A stretch of 64,000 bases of DNA from Terana coerulea (lineage: Eukaryota; Basidiomycota; Agaricomycetes; Polyporales; Phanerochaetaceae). Shown here piece after piece: positions 49,368 to 61,100 of this stretch; the stretch's first letter is position 1; every line of letters starts with the position of its first letter. Where the stretch lies: assembly GCA_024811115.1 (NCBI GenBank), contig JAKOGH010000776.1, positions 62,001-126,000 on the forward strand. Direction: 5' to 3'. Made by a program: the position numbers and the translations under genes. Below the pieces are notes generated by a model. That model had not been told where the DNA came from, searched no databases, and saw only the letters and a list, made by a program, of their open reading frames with translations.

Positions 49368-49887
49368 TATTTGGAAGCCGGTTGTAGCGTTACTGCTGTT
49401 TAAACGTTTAAGAGCTACAGATTCATTGATATATCCAGGCAAAACTTGAGAGAGGATAGAGATGTGGTAGTGGGGGTATTAGAGAAAGAAGATCGGTGGC
49501 GACGCGCTGAACCCTCGGACATGAGCATGAGCCCGAGCTCGTGACGCTGGGTGCCGTGACCTGTGTGACTGCTCGCGTACAGTTGCACTTTCCTTCCCGA
49601 CTTGACACAGACGCGTCGCAGATTCGCTATATATCACCTATCCCTATCTAATTCTTACGCTAGTCATCACTAGGGCTACTTAGAACTTCTATCCAAGCTC
49701 GAATAAAGCCTTCATCTCTAGAAGTTTAACCGATGTATTCCGAGCCGCGCTTCGAGTAATTCCTCTCACTGCTCAATCTAACGACACTTTTCGCTAAAAA
49801 GTAAAGATTCACACGACAGGTATATTCGGGTAAGCGTTATTGCTGTTCTGACGCTAGGCTAAGATTATACTGAGCTTGTGCTGGTTA
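49368..49887. promoter_or_regulatory. Divergent upstream region of Ox8 and Ox9 with promoter module
   Basis: On the minus strand 49500-49580 reads GCGAGCAGTCAC, GTCAC, GTCAC, then GAGCTCGGGC, the same order and nearly the same spacing as before Ox6. The first exon of Ox9 should lie in this interval, but I could not identify it. Confidence 0.5.
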
Positions 49888-52800
49888 TAGAATAGTCTAG
49901 AGAACGTTTTGTCATCTCCAACTACATTCTCATCGCCACTATACTTCAGTCGCTCGTGCCCGAATGCGCCAGACCCGAAGCTTCGACTTGCCAACGGCAC
50001 CACCGTAGCCCTTCCTCTTAGCACGTCCAGTTCCGATGAAATCAAAAAGCTCTGCGGTCAAGTAGTTCGTGATGGCATATGGGAACTGGACCAGTCTTCG
50101 GTGAGTCAACTTCGTCTATACCGTTCCGGGTACAGTTACGAAGTATACTTTGCAGATATCCTCATGTTGTCTTGCATGGGAAGAGGTTTTTTGATGTGCA
50201 AGAGATCCACGGAAGTCTTAGTTTAGAAGTCGAATCTACGCAGGCACGGTATGTGCTGAAGAAGTTGATTTTGTATGGGGCCACCAGCTGGTGAGTCCAC
50301 TTTGCATATATCCTGCGGCCTCGATGCTTACAGCTCTGTTTAGGGGCGCCAAAAACTTGTAGAGTAAGTACGTCTCGCAGATGAAAATTTTCAGACTGCA
50401 CCGTTGACTGCGAACAACCCGCAGAACTGACGTCAATGACACTGCGCTGGCTCAAGTTCTTGTTTTCCTGCCTTCGCAGTACACCGGTGGGGAGTTACGG
50501 TCACACGAGATGACCTCTTCCCAGAACGTGTCTTCAACCAACTCCAACCCATCCGCCACGACCGTTGTATCTTGGTACCCTGGTGCAGAGTACGAAATGG
50601 AACCTATCACGAGCGGACATCGCCTCACCCTGCTTTACGACCTGTCTCGGATGACGTCGGATTTGCGGCAGCCTCAGCCGTCGTACCGCTCGTATATTGA
50701 CCGTCTCGCCCGGATGTTCATGATATGGAAGGACGTAGGCCAGGATCCAGGTCCAGGCTCGAAGGATAAGCAAGATGCGCAGGACAGCAAAGATTCACAT
50801 GACGATGATAGCCCACGAAAGTTATTATATCTGCTTGATACCTGCAAGCCGTCCACTGGCAAGAAGCCAATGGAACCTGGCGAGGAATCCGATGCGCAGT
50901 CAAATTCCGACGAAGATGAAGAAAGCGAAGATGATACCGAAAACAGAGATGTCTGTACCCCATTGCGCGTACTGTCGGCTCATGACGCCAACAAGGTTGC
51001 CCTCGTTAACAAAATCGCCAAGCGTTACGGCTTCGGAGTTGGGCTTGCCGAAGCAGGCTTATGGTATGCAGGGAGAACCATGTCCGTGGAGGACAGCGAT
51101 CCTGAAGATAGCGACAACGAAGACGGTGTCGATGGCCAAAAAGAATACAAGAGACCTTACGAGTTCGATGAAGTTGATGAACAGGAGGGATGGGTGAAGA
51201 AGCTCGTCGACTTTGAGGGAAAACTGGTTGTCAACAATATCGACGTGGACTATTTCGAGGACTGGGAAGGACACGAGAGCATTCCATCCAGGATGTTTGA
51301 GGCTATGGAGAAAGGTCCGTGGACGAAGGAATAGTTTGATGGCGATAGATATGTCAGTTCCATCGCCACTAAGGTGTTGACGTACACTGACCATATATCG
51401 TAGAGTGGATGCCTACAGAGGAGTACTAGTTTGCTGTATATTCTTTGGGCCTTTACTGACTGCAAAACCATCCTTAGCATGGATCCGATACGTGCTTGTC
51501 ATTTGGCCCCCTTGGAGCGAGTACGCGAAGAAGTCGGCCGCCAAAGACGACATCGAAGAATTACGCGAGCAAGTTCAATCGTCCGCAACCGCCAGTCAAG
51601 AACTCCGGCAGGCCGCTTATCGACTCCTTCGAGGCGCGTCGCGGGCTGAGATACACGTTGTCTGCCATGCAGCATGTCGGTGGCAAGACGTTGCGCTCTA
51701 GAACAGGGCTGTAGAGGCGAGCCTGGGTCTTTGTGGACTCAGCAGCATACCACAGAACAACGGCCTCCAAGCTGTGAAGACATTCGGACTAGAGCAAGTA
51801 CGCCCCAGGTGAGCTGCTCTTTCCTGACATGCTCCTACCGACTGATAATAAACTCTTTCTTTAACCTGGAGCATCTTTTGAAGAGCGAGAAAAGCATTGG
51901 GGCGCGACTCGAGCTCCTGTCTGCTCTTGACGAGTGGAGTGGAACTATCGGAGATGGCTGTGCGGCTTCGGAAGTCCACGGCTGGACATTAGGCTGGGTT
52001 CGCCAGCTCTTTGAGAGTCTGACAGGGCCGATCAGCGCTGACTGCCCGGGACTGCTCTACGCGATCCAACAAATTGGCGATACAATATTCCTGAGGGACA
52101 GGTACGTTACGTTAAGCCTCAACGACTTTGAGTTGTACTTAACGCGGCCTTGTTTAGCTTCATGAATTGTCTCGTATCGGTCTCTAGCGGCGAATTTTTG
52201 CTCGAGTTTGCCCTACAGTTCTTTGGAGCCTAGGGTTTCCCAACATCGCCCATAAAGTCCGAAGTGTTACGCAACCTCTTGACAGCCTCTATGTCCAAGG
52301 CAAAATGTTTCACGAACTACAGAAGACCGCCTCCTCGTGAAAAGGTACAGCCAAGCCGCTGCGACGCTACGAAACATTACGTCGACGTGTGCTTCGACAT
52401 AGGCTGCGGCGACTTGGTTCCGTCGGTCCTGGACGAAGTGACGCGGTCGCTTCGCGGTCTGGACCTGAGTGGCAGGCATGACCGAGTGCTCGTGGTGATG
52501 CTTCCATTGGCGAGCTACTGCGCTCGGCTTGCGCTCAAACGCGGAGAAAAGATCGATGGGTTGTATACCTTCAGGGATGCAGTGGTGAAGCTGTACATCG
52601 AACGCCTAGCAACCCGCTCTAAGGATGCAGATCTGCGTTCACAATGGACGCGGTATGCGTCCGATAACGTACACCTGAACATACTCCTCGAAGCGGTTGT
52701 AATGAACGGAGATCCCAGTCTTTTCATGACGACGTAAGTAGAGCACCCATGTTACTTGACTCGTCTCTCACACTAATGTACATGATAACATTGCCCCAAA

Positions 52801-53776
52801 GCTGGAGTGCCTCACCCTGGGTGAAGGCTACGCACGGAACCTGGCAGACCAGTTCTATGCTTACCGGGAGACCTTTGAATTCCCTGGAGAGTTCTCAAGG
52901 CGAGCATGGCAAGATCTTTTGCTGTCGCTAGCCCGCAAGTATACTTCCGTGGCGTCGCTCAAGGACGCATCAACCGTTATCAGCCTATTTGACTGGTGCT
53001 TAATACTCGACTTGCCTGAGCTGTACTTGAGCGTTGTCCACCGACTGGCAGATCCAGATACCCTCGCTGAGCTTGACCACGCCATGTTCATACCGATCTT
53101 CCAGGGGATGAAAAATGGGGACACACGCACAAACTGCTCGACTCCCTGTTGCCCGCACTTCAGAGACTTTTCACGATGTGGATGGACGAAGAGGTTGGGC
53201 CCCAGCCAGCCCCAAACTCGGAGTTGGCGACAGGAATCACTAGCCTGTCGGAGTGGACTTGCACTTGCGAACCGTGCTTGATCGCCCGAAAGTTCCTCGC
53301 CAAGAGCGTGGAGGAGACGATCGATGTTGAGCGTCTGGCTGTGCCTCTTAGGCAGTACTTAGAGAAGGAGCTGAACAGTCATGCATCCACGCTGGCTACG
53401 TTCAGCGTCATCAAGTCGGTGCCCCGTGGGCTCAAGGTACGCGCCCGCCCTGAAAAGAACAAGTGCTGTTACTGATGGTTTGTTTTAGATCTGCAAAAGC
53501 AAAGCGTTATTGGAGCTGGTCCAGTGGCAGACGAAGAGGGTGGATGCAAGGGCGACCCTGGAGAGCGTTGGCTCGAGCGAGGCTGACCTGAAGTATCTAC
53601 TTGGGTCAGAATACCCTCAGGTAACTTTAACGTTGAGGGGACCACCTTCCAGAAAACGCGGGTCTATAGGATCACCGGTATCCTCACAAACCCAGGGCCA
53701 GGAGTGCCCTTCCGGCTCCGCAATAATTGGAGACGACGAACTGCCACTTGCGAAGAAGAGGAATGCTCAACAGTAG
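49888..53776 (+). pseudogene. Ox9: decayed Ox paralogue, no iron ligands, three amber stops
   Basis: The first recognisable exon starts near 49888 (NSLENVLSS...NAPDPKLRLANG). The HxD exon (50344-50363, 20 nt) reads L-V-E at the ligand positions and is two bases too long. The distal His is Tyr (EYEMEPITSGHR). In-frame TAG codons replace conserved residues at 51332 (Gln position of E-Q-Y/F), 51699 (Trp of DVALWNRAVEA) and 52231. The catalytic-region exon has acquired a long acidic insertion (SNSDEDEESEDDTE). Late exons remain readable: DVCFDIGCGDLVPSVLDEV, WTCTCEPCLIARKFL, ADLKYLLGSEYPQ. The tail PLAKKRNAQQ lacks DLT. Probably a pseudogene, head-to-head with live Ox8. Confidence 0.72.
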
Positions 53777-54116
53777 ACTTGGACTTGAATCTACGAAGTG
53801 CGCCCGCTAGAACTAATTTCTTTGAGTGCGTTATTTGACTAGTGCTAAGTAGACTGCAAAAGAGTGTAACACTGAATGCTTGTCTTTTGTGAGAGTCAGC
53901 ACGACGATGAGGCGTGACAAAATAATCCCGGTCACGGTGGTGACATATGGTGACGCCGTTACCATCAATGTTGGTGAGTCGCTGTCTGTATAAGGAAGGT
54001 CTTTCCGACCTGCCAGGTTTTCTGGTGCCCTGATCATGGTTTATCTAGTTCAGATCTAGAAGGAACAGCGAACACGATCTACAATCTCTTTTCTCTCATT
54101 TCCACGAATCCATCCA
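53777..54116 (+). promoter_or_regulatory. Ox10 upstream region with GTCAC cluster
   Basis: Four GTGAC/GTCAC boxes at about 53915-53960 (including GTCACGGTGGTGAC), 155-200 bp before the Ox10 start. No coding exon seen. Confidence 0.5.
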
Positions 54117-57100
54117 ATGGCACCTACCGCAGGGCTAAATGCGATCAGCATAACCTCCGGTGCGAGCGGAATAAGTACGGGAAGCGATGCAACGCCTCCT
54201 ACGACAATAAGGGTGCGTTTTTCGAGCTGCTAGTCCTGTCGGGTGCCATGCACTAAATCACTGATGTACAAAAATTTCTCAGATGCGCTTGGAAAAGGTT
54301 CTGAACGGGGGCCTGAAATCTGGAGGCGCATTTTCTTTCTGTCAAGCTTATCAAGATGCGCCCAACCCGATGCTTGCTTTGCCTGGGCTGGGAGACATCG
54401 GCCTCCCCCTTAACTCTCGTGAAGCGGAAGCCATTAAGGCCACCGAAGAGGCCAGTCTGGTCGACCCAAATACTTGGGAAATAGCAACGCAATCGGTGAG
54501 AACGGTCCGTATCGGCTCTCTCAATCACTTGGTTGAGGATGTTGGCACTAGGTCAAACTGGATAATCCTCTCTGGAGCCAATTTCTGGCCCGTGCTACCC
54601 GTGAGATGTGTAATGCACTCGGGGTTGATCATGCTGCCCATCAGCCCACGTGCGTCCTGTACAAGCTCATACTGCAGTGTGAAGGCTCGAGGTACGAACC
54701 AACTTTGACCAGAGTACCTAACATAGTTTTATGATGCTTTTTGTAGCCACATTCCTACCATACCACGGGAGTATGTTGCCGCGTTTTTTAGGGCGCAGAC
54801 CGGATTTGACTTTCTGATCTAGGTCCGAAGGCACCGACAAGACGATTGCGCACTTCGCGATAGGCTTGCCGTCGCAATTCGCTGGTGGGGAGATTACCTT
54901 GTCCCATTTCGACACCAAGATCAGCACTTCACCCATTGAGAACCCCCGCTTTGTGACGACGTTGTCATCGTGGTTCAAGGATGTCACACGAAAAGTCGCC
55001 CCTTTGACCAGCGGCCACCGGCTCGTCTTGCTTTATCGTCTGGTGCAGACGTCTGGGCCCAGTATCGTCGCTGCTCTGTCAATTCATGACAAGGCTTCTG
55101 CCGACCTGAACCAGATCTTCTGTGATTGGAAGAAGAGTCCTCAGGAGAGTGCCCCTCAGAAGCTCGTGTACCTCCTGGACCATGAATATCCCGGTAATGA
55201 CCTCTCATCGAAGACCCTTAGAGGTGCCGACACCCAGAAGCTCACACTACTCTTGAAGATAGCAAAACAGTATGGTTTTCAGCTTGGATTGGCCACGGCT
55301 CAGTACTGCATCTCGGGCAAGCCGGATGAATACGACTTCGTGTATGGCTTCAAGACCCAAGCAGGCGGACCACTTACCTTCGAGGAGGTTGAAAGTAGCG
55401 ATCTTACTATCCAGCATCTGGTCAATCCAGATGGTGTTCTTCTCGCACCGTCTGTAGAGTACGATGATGCAGAGACGATACCTTCGCAGCTAGCAACCGT
55501 TTTGAAGTCTGGTGAGCCTTCCGAGGAGCAATACACAGGCTTCGACTTCGAAGTGATTGTTCTTTCTATTTATCTCTTAGTCTACTTTTGCTGACGTCGC
55601 ACGTATCACAGAAAACGGGAGTACTCAAGCAATGTGAGACTGGTACTGTAGCGGTTTCTGAGCTTCAACGATGACTAACCATTCTGCAGGGTATCGACGT
55701 ACGGCTCTAGTCATATGGCCAGCTTGTAACCATGCCAAAGTCGTGTACTCCGACCCCGGGGGACTTAGGAGAGCTTGCACGAAACTATACGGCGTTATTG
55801 GCGGTGATGCCGACGGCGCCACGACAACCATGGTGGAATTTGTACTCAGATCGTTGGGCACCGAGGCCGACACATCATCGCGATCTGTCTGCTGGGCTGC
55901 CATCGCATGGCGGGATGTAGCACTGTGGAAGAGAGCTGTTGAGGCGTGTTGCAAAAGCAACACTTCAGTTCTGCACGTCATCGACATAGTAAATGCGGTC
56001 AAGGCGTTCGGGCTTCAAGATACCCGCGAAAGGTACTATTTTTACTTCCTCACATTCCTTTTCTAACGAGTTCTTTGTTCTATTTGGCAGCTTGAGACCA
56101 GTCTTTAGGAGAAAGAGAGTGAACAAGGCCCTTTCTTTTCTCACGGACTTGCATAAGGTGTATACTGACGACGTGGGTAAATTCGACGCAAGTACTTTTC
56201 ATTTGGAGTTGTGGATTACTGAACTCGCATTGGACTGCCTTTCGAGAATGAAAAGGCTGGACGATTTGGATGTTAACGCTTTATTGAAGGTGGCAAAGGA
56301 GCTACCAGTGGATGAAGCAGAATTCGTGACAGAAAGGTCTGGTTCTCTACAGCTAAGCTAAAGATGACTGCTCATTTTCTGATATATTTCCTTTGCAATG
56401 CAGTGCTCTGCCTATCATTATGCCACATGCTACTACGCGAACTTTGGTTGAACTAGCCAAGAAGATTCACTCAAGCAAGCTACCCTCGTCGCTCGACAGA
56501 CGGCTGATGTCAGCGCACATCATGCGAAAGGCCACAGATAAAGCTTTTGAATCCGCTTCGAAACCACATTCGGGCTCAGGGGCGGATTCATGGGAGATGC
56601 TCGTGCTGTTATCCCTGGAAACTTGCCTCGAACTACAGCTGGACCACTTGATTGGCGGGCTGGTTGATCGTATTGTTGCCACTCACAAGGCATCCTCCCA
56701 GTCATACCATCTGGCTTTTTCCTTGATGCTACCTGCGGCGAAGCTGCTGGGCAGGGTTGCGATCCAGGACGCAATTGTAGCCAGACGACGGCTACCCCGG
56801 CGTTGAAGACGCTTCAGAAGAAATTAGCTCCGCTGTACTGTCAATGGCTCACGAGCCGACACAGATTAGTTTTTAGGAGCGACGTGACGTGCTTGTGGGA
56901 TGGCTTGGTGTTCGATGATGATCCTACAACGTTCATTTCTTTGTAAGCATCGCTTCTCTCATCACCATCACATTCATGCAAAGGCCATCTAACTCCTTGA
57001 CGCGGTTTAGGATGTCCTGCCAGTTCGAAATATCCAAGGTGTCACTCGACAAGGAGGTCTTCAGATTCATGGTGGAAGAGATACGGGAGCGGGGTTGCAA

Positions 57101-58091
57101 ATCACGCCCTGGGCTGGACGATACTCCCGAGATGCGTACCATGCTCTTATCGCTCGCCACAAACTACGTGAATAAATTGGGCCCCGGAGACCTCTACAAG
57201 TCCGAGAGTCTAATAAATTGGTGCACATCGATGCGACTTCCGGAGTTATATGTGCTGTTAGGGGCTCGATTAATAGAGCGTCAACCGCTCACGGCAAAAT
57301 ACATCAAGCAAATCCTCTTTCCCTTCCTATTCTTAGTCTGCAAAGAGGTCGCCGCCGACGGAGCGACCAAGTTGTCGTTAGCAACATCGCTGCAAGGTAT
57401 CCTCACGGGCTGGATGAATGAAATCCTTGGCACGCCTCCCTCGTCTCCTCTCAGCTCGCTGTCCAGGTTTCCGACCTGCGAAGATGGTCATGCGACTGCA
57501 GCCCGTGCGCGCAGGCCAACTCGTTCCTCATCAAAAGCAGCGGGCGATCTGTCACACTCACGCTCACCGGAATCACGCAGAAGAAGCATCTCGCGAACAA
57601 GCTACGCATGCATGCTCAGGACGTCTGCACGTGGACCGATGACGAGGATGCGCCAGACACCTCTATGAAGGTACGCCCTGCTTGCGGTCTTGACCATTTA
57701 TAACTTGCAATAACCGACCCCGTTCTAGATACGAAAGTCTGAGGACTTGTACAGCCTTGTGCACTACAACGTTGAGCGCAACAGGTGCCGGGAACTCCTC
57801 CGAAGCATTAGCACCGATCAGAATGAGCTGAAGACTCTTCTTGGTACCGACCTGTACAATCGTACACAAGCCATCATCAGCGGCCAGCGGCAGGTTCAGC
57901 GGGCCCAGGACGTCTCTTTCGAAGCACCTGTCTCGTTCTCCATCGAGCACAGTCGGCCCAGGTCCCCTAGTGCGGAGGAGCGACCCGCGAAGAGAGTCCG
58001 GATACACATGGATAACGATCAGGAGGAAGAGTTGAGCAGTCTTTCCGACATCAGCGAGAAAGGAATCGTCGAAATTGAGTCGGTATTGTAG
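54117..58091 (+). CDS. Ox10: Ox paralogue without iron ligands (probable pseudoenzyme)
   Basis: Start 54117 (MAPTAGLNAISITSGASG, ending TIR), then DAPNPMLALPGLGDIGLPLN. The HxD exon is enlarged to 24 nt (54747-54770), with Pro and Glu at the ligand positions; the distal His is Arg (TRKVAPLTSGHR). The scaffold stays open: IGLPSQFAGGEITLSHF, KLVYLLDHEYPG, RGADTQKLTLLLKIAKQYGF and a long jelly-roll exon of about 740 nt. Later WRDVALWKRAVEACC, an N-terminally shortened helical part, WSCDCSPCAQANSFL (in a frame reached after a break near 57455) and KKHLANKLRMHAQDV. The tail has PAKRVRI, an acidic-serine stretch (EEELSSLSDIS) and ends GIVEIESVL, where IVEI could be an alternative SUMO-interacting core. 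No nonsense substitutions seen. Converges on Ox11, 62 bp apart. Confidence 0.74.
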
Positions 58092-58153
58092 TTTGTATTA
58101 TCACCGAAATGTATCGCGTTGTCTAGCTTCAGTAATATTGGCCAGATTGAGCA

Positions 58154-61100
58154 CTAGGTAAGATCAATTACATCTTTTGGGTCGTACACTACCATCCGTC
58201 GCCTTTTCGCAGGCGGTTGTTCCACTTGCGCAGGCGGGCCTGCGGACCTCGAGCCACTGGCGGCTGCAGACGTCGGAGCAACGGGCGGATGGGCTACCAA
58301 CTCGGTTGCAGCTGGGACGCCCCGTACCGCCAGCGTGATGCGATCGTACTGAGGCCCCAGCAACCGTTTCAGCTCAGCCTCGTCTGAGGTGATACTGTGA
58401 AGTATCGCTGCACCACTCGCCTGCTCCGTTCTCCACCGAAGAAGCTCCTGTAATTCGTCTTTCTTCCGCAGCTGCAAGGCTTCGTAAGGACAGTCGTTCA
58501 GAGTAGCAAATCAAAGAAGAAAACGTGCCTCAAGGCCTTGCGGCGTCGTCCGTATAACATCCCAGCTCACGAGGGCATTCGCACGGAGGGCGAGGTTCTG
58601 TTCCACGTGCTTACGCGTGGTCGCACCGATACGTTCTATTCGCTGAGGCCTTTCTGTGTGCTTAGTCATGAAGGTACGCGCAGCGGAGCAAGGCTCGCAC
58701 GGACATGTCCACTTTCCGAGGCCAGCGAGCTGCGTTGCCAGAATGGTGTTCGTTGGTGGCCGCGGACCGAGGATCTTGTCTGTCCAAGCGGACATGATCT
58801 TCTGGAACGCGGGAGTTACGGTGTCCAATGTACCATTTCTAGCGCCCCATTTGCGTAGTTCAGGAAGGAGTGGAACGAGAGTCTGCTGAATGGTGCTCAA
58901 GTTCGATTCTGTAAATCCAGGCCCAGTGAACCGCCCGATAACCGCTCGGCACGCGTCTGGACACTCGGCAGCTGTGCACCAGTCGAGGACGTGGATGATA
59001 TCCAGATAATTCGATAGCGAAATGCTAGAAGCGTACTTCTTGGAGAACTTCGAAGTGACAGAAGCGATGGTTGGTCCAGCGTAATCTTGAGGAAATTGGA
59101 AACGGTTGCGCTGCGCTCGCAGCTCCTCCACAATGTCTCGGAAGCCCTTCGGAGACAGACGCATAGCTTCAAGCTTTGGAAGCACCCTGTGCAATATATT
59201 CAGCCGGGTGACGTTCACAATGAATTAAAATTCACGTTTTCATGAAAATCTCTGGATGTCCATCCAGAAGAGTCATATCGACCAAGGTCCGCACAAGCGA
59301 CTTGTCCAGCTGCTCAGGATGCTCTGCAACCGTCCGTAACCGCAAATCCACCGCAGCCGTGTTCAGCTTCTCCAGGGCTCGCACTCCGAATACGTCAGGA
59401 TGTGACGCTCTTCGCGCAGACTCGGTGCACCATAACACCAGTGGGAGCATCACTGCGGTCGCCGCCTTGCGCTTTTCACTTTCTCCGAGCTTAGAGACGT
59501 CAGCCACGCGGTCTAGCAGGACGGGTACAAGCTCCGAGCAGTTGAGTTTGAGGCATGTCTGGATGTACTGCTTCGCAACGTCAAAGTAGTTGACTGGTTT
59601 CTTGCTGTTTAAGGAGTGGAAATGTGTCTTGGCAATGGCGGACTCCATGAGACGCATGATCACCTCTGTCCGCACTGGAGAGGCTGGGTAGCCTGCGTGC
59701 ACGAAGAGCTTTGAGGCAAACTCCCGGAGAAAGCCAGTATCAAAATAAGGTCTTGGGGACAGCGCGGGCACTGCGCATAACGTCAAGGACGGTAAAGATG
59801 ATGGTGAGCAGCACCCAAGAGGGTGCAAATGCGTAAGGAATAGGTACAAGTATGTGAGTGACCTATATACGCTACAAGTGGTGTCCGGGTGCAGTAAGCA
59901 TAGTAACGGTACCTTAATAACACTAAAATACCGAAATCTGACAGCCAGAACTAGCCTTTGCGATGAACTGCGGGAGCATTCTGTATATCTGTATCAGACT
60001 ACTGTTAATAACCTCCAGCACTTGACATGCAACTTACTCGTCCTTAAGAAAAGTGATACCTCCATTCATGAGTGCGGAATCCAGGAGCGTGGAGCATTCA
60101 CTTTTCTCGGGCTTGAAGAAGTCTTTCATCGTCTTGCTCATCCAGTCGGCTACCCAAGGCTGGACTTCGGCTGCTAGTCTCGCTGATAATACCGGATGAG
60201 TGGCCGTCCATTCGGCGAATCGCGAGAGGAATTCAAGCCGCGTGCCATTGTGCTTGTCGTTGTCAATCATCGTGTCGAGCCTACGGTTGATAGAGGTAAG
60301 AACCAGTAATGAACGGCAAACGCGTTAAAGACCTACCCGATTTTGAGTGGTTGGAAGCCAAACATCTCTACGGCAGAGAATAGTCTGTCCTCGGAAAGAG
60401 TTGCCAACCCCGAGTGCACGGTACACTTGGTCACAGCTTTGACCCACAGCTCCACGTCTTTCCACGTACACGCAACGTGGCACACGGCTCGAGCTGCCAG
60501 TTGTCCCTCCTTGTCCTTGGCGTAATAGGAGCCGAGGATATCTCTCGCAAGCGACTGGTCGTCCTCCGTTGCTGCGGCGGTTGTGCATGAGTCCAACTTC
60601 TGACAGGCGCGCTCGAAGCCATCCTTGCCATCGTAGAGAACAGCGAAGTTGCTCCAGTTCGGCCAGATGATGAGGACAGAGTGACGGTACCCTGGGGGAG
60701 CAAATATGAATAAGATCCCCGTTCAACTGAGATCACACGTACACCGTTCCAGGTCCCCAGCATACTGTAAATAATCAGAATATAGTCGAAATCTGTATTG
60801 GTCGAAATACTGACATTGCCCTGATACCCTTCGTATTCTTCATCATCACACGGCCCTTCCTCTACGTCCTCCGTTAAATCCTTCGAGATTGTCTCGACTT
60901 CTTCCTCATGGTACAACGTCTCAGATATCAGGTTGCCCTCCAAATCCACGAAGTGCCTCAATCGTCATCTCGCGGTCGTTGATCTCCGTAAAATCATACT
61001 CGCTGGGCTCACCCCGTCCCCTGGCACCTCGCCGCGCCCAGCTATCCGACTCGTCATATGGGTCCATCTCCTCGTACTCATCCTCGTCCTCGAGATCTTG

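Noticed and set aside
33449..52233. Stop-codon reassignment or programmed readthrough at TAG codons
   Set aside because: Stops occur only in the two copies that also lost iron ligands, TAA is included, and neighbouring intact genes avoid internal stops.
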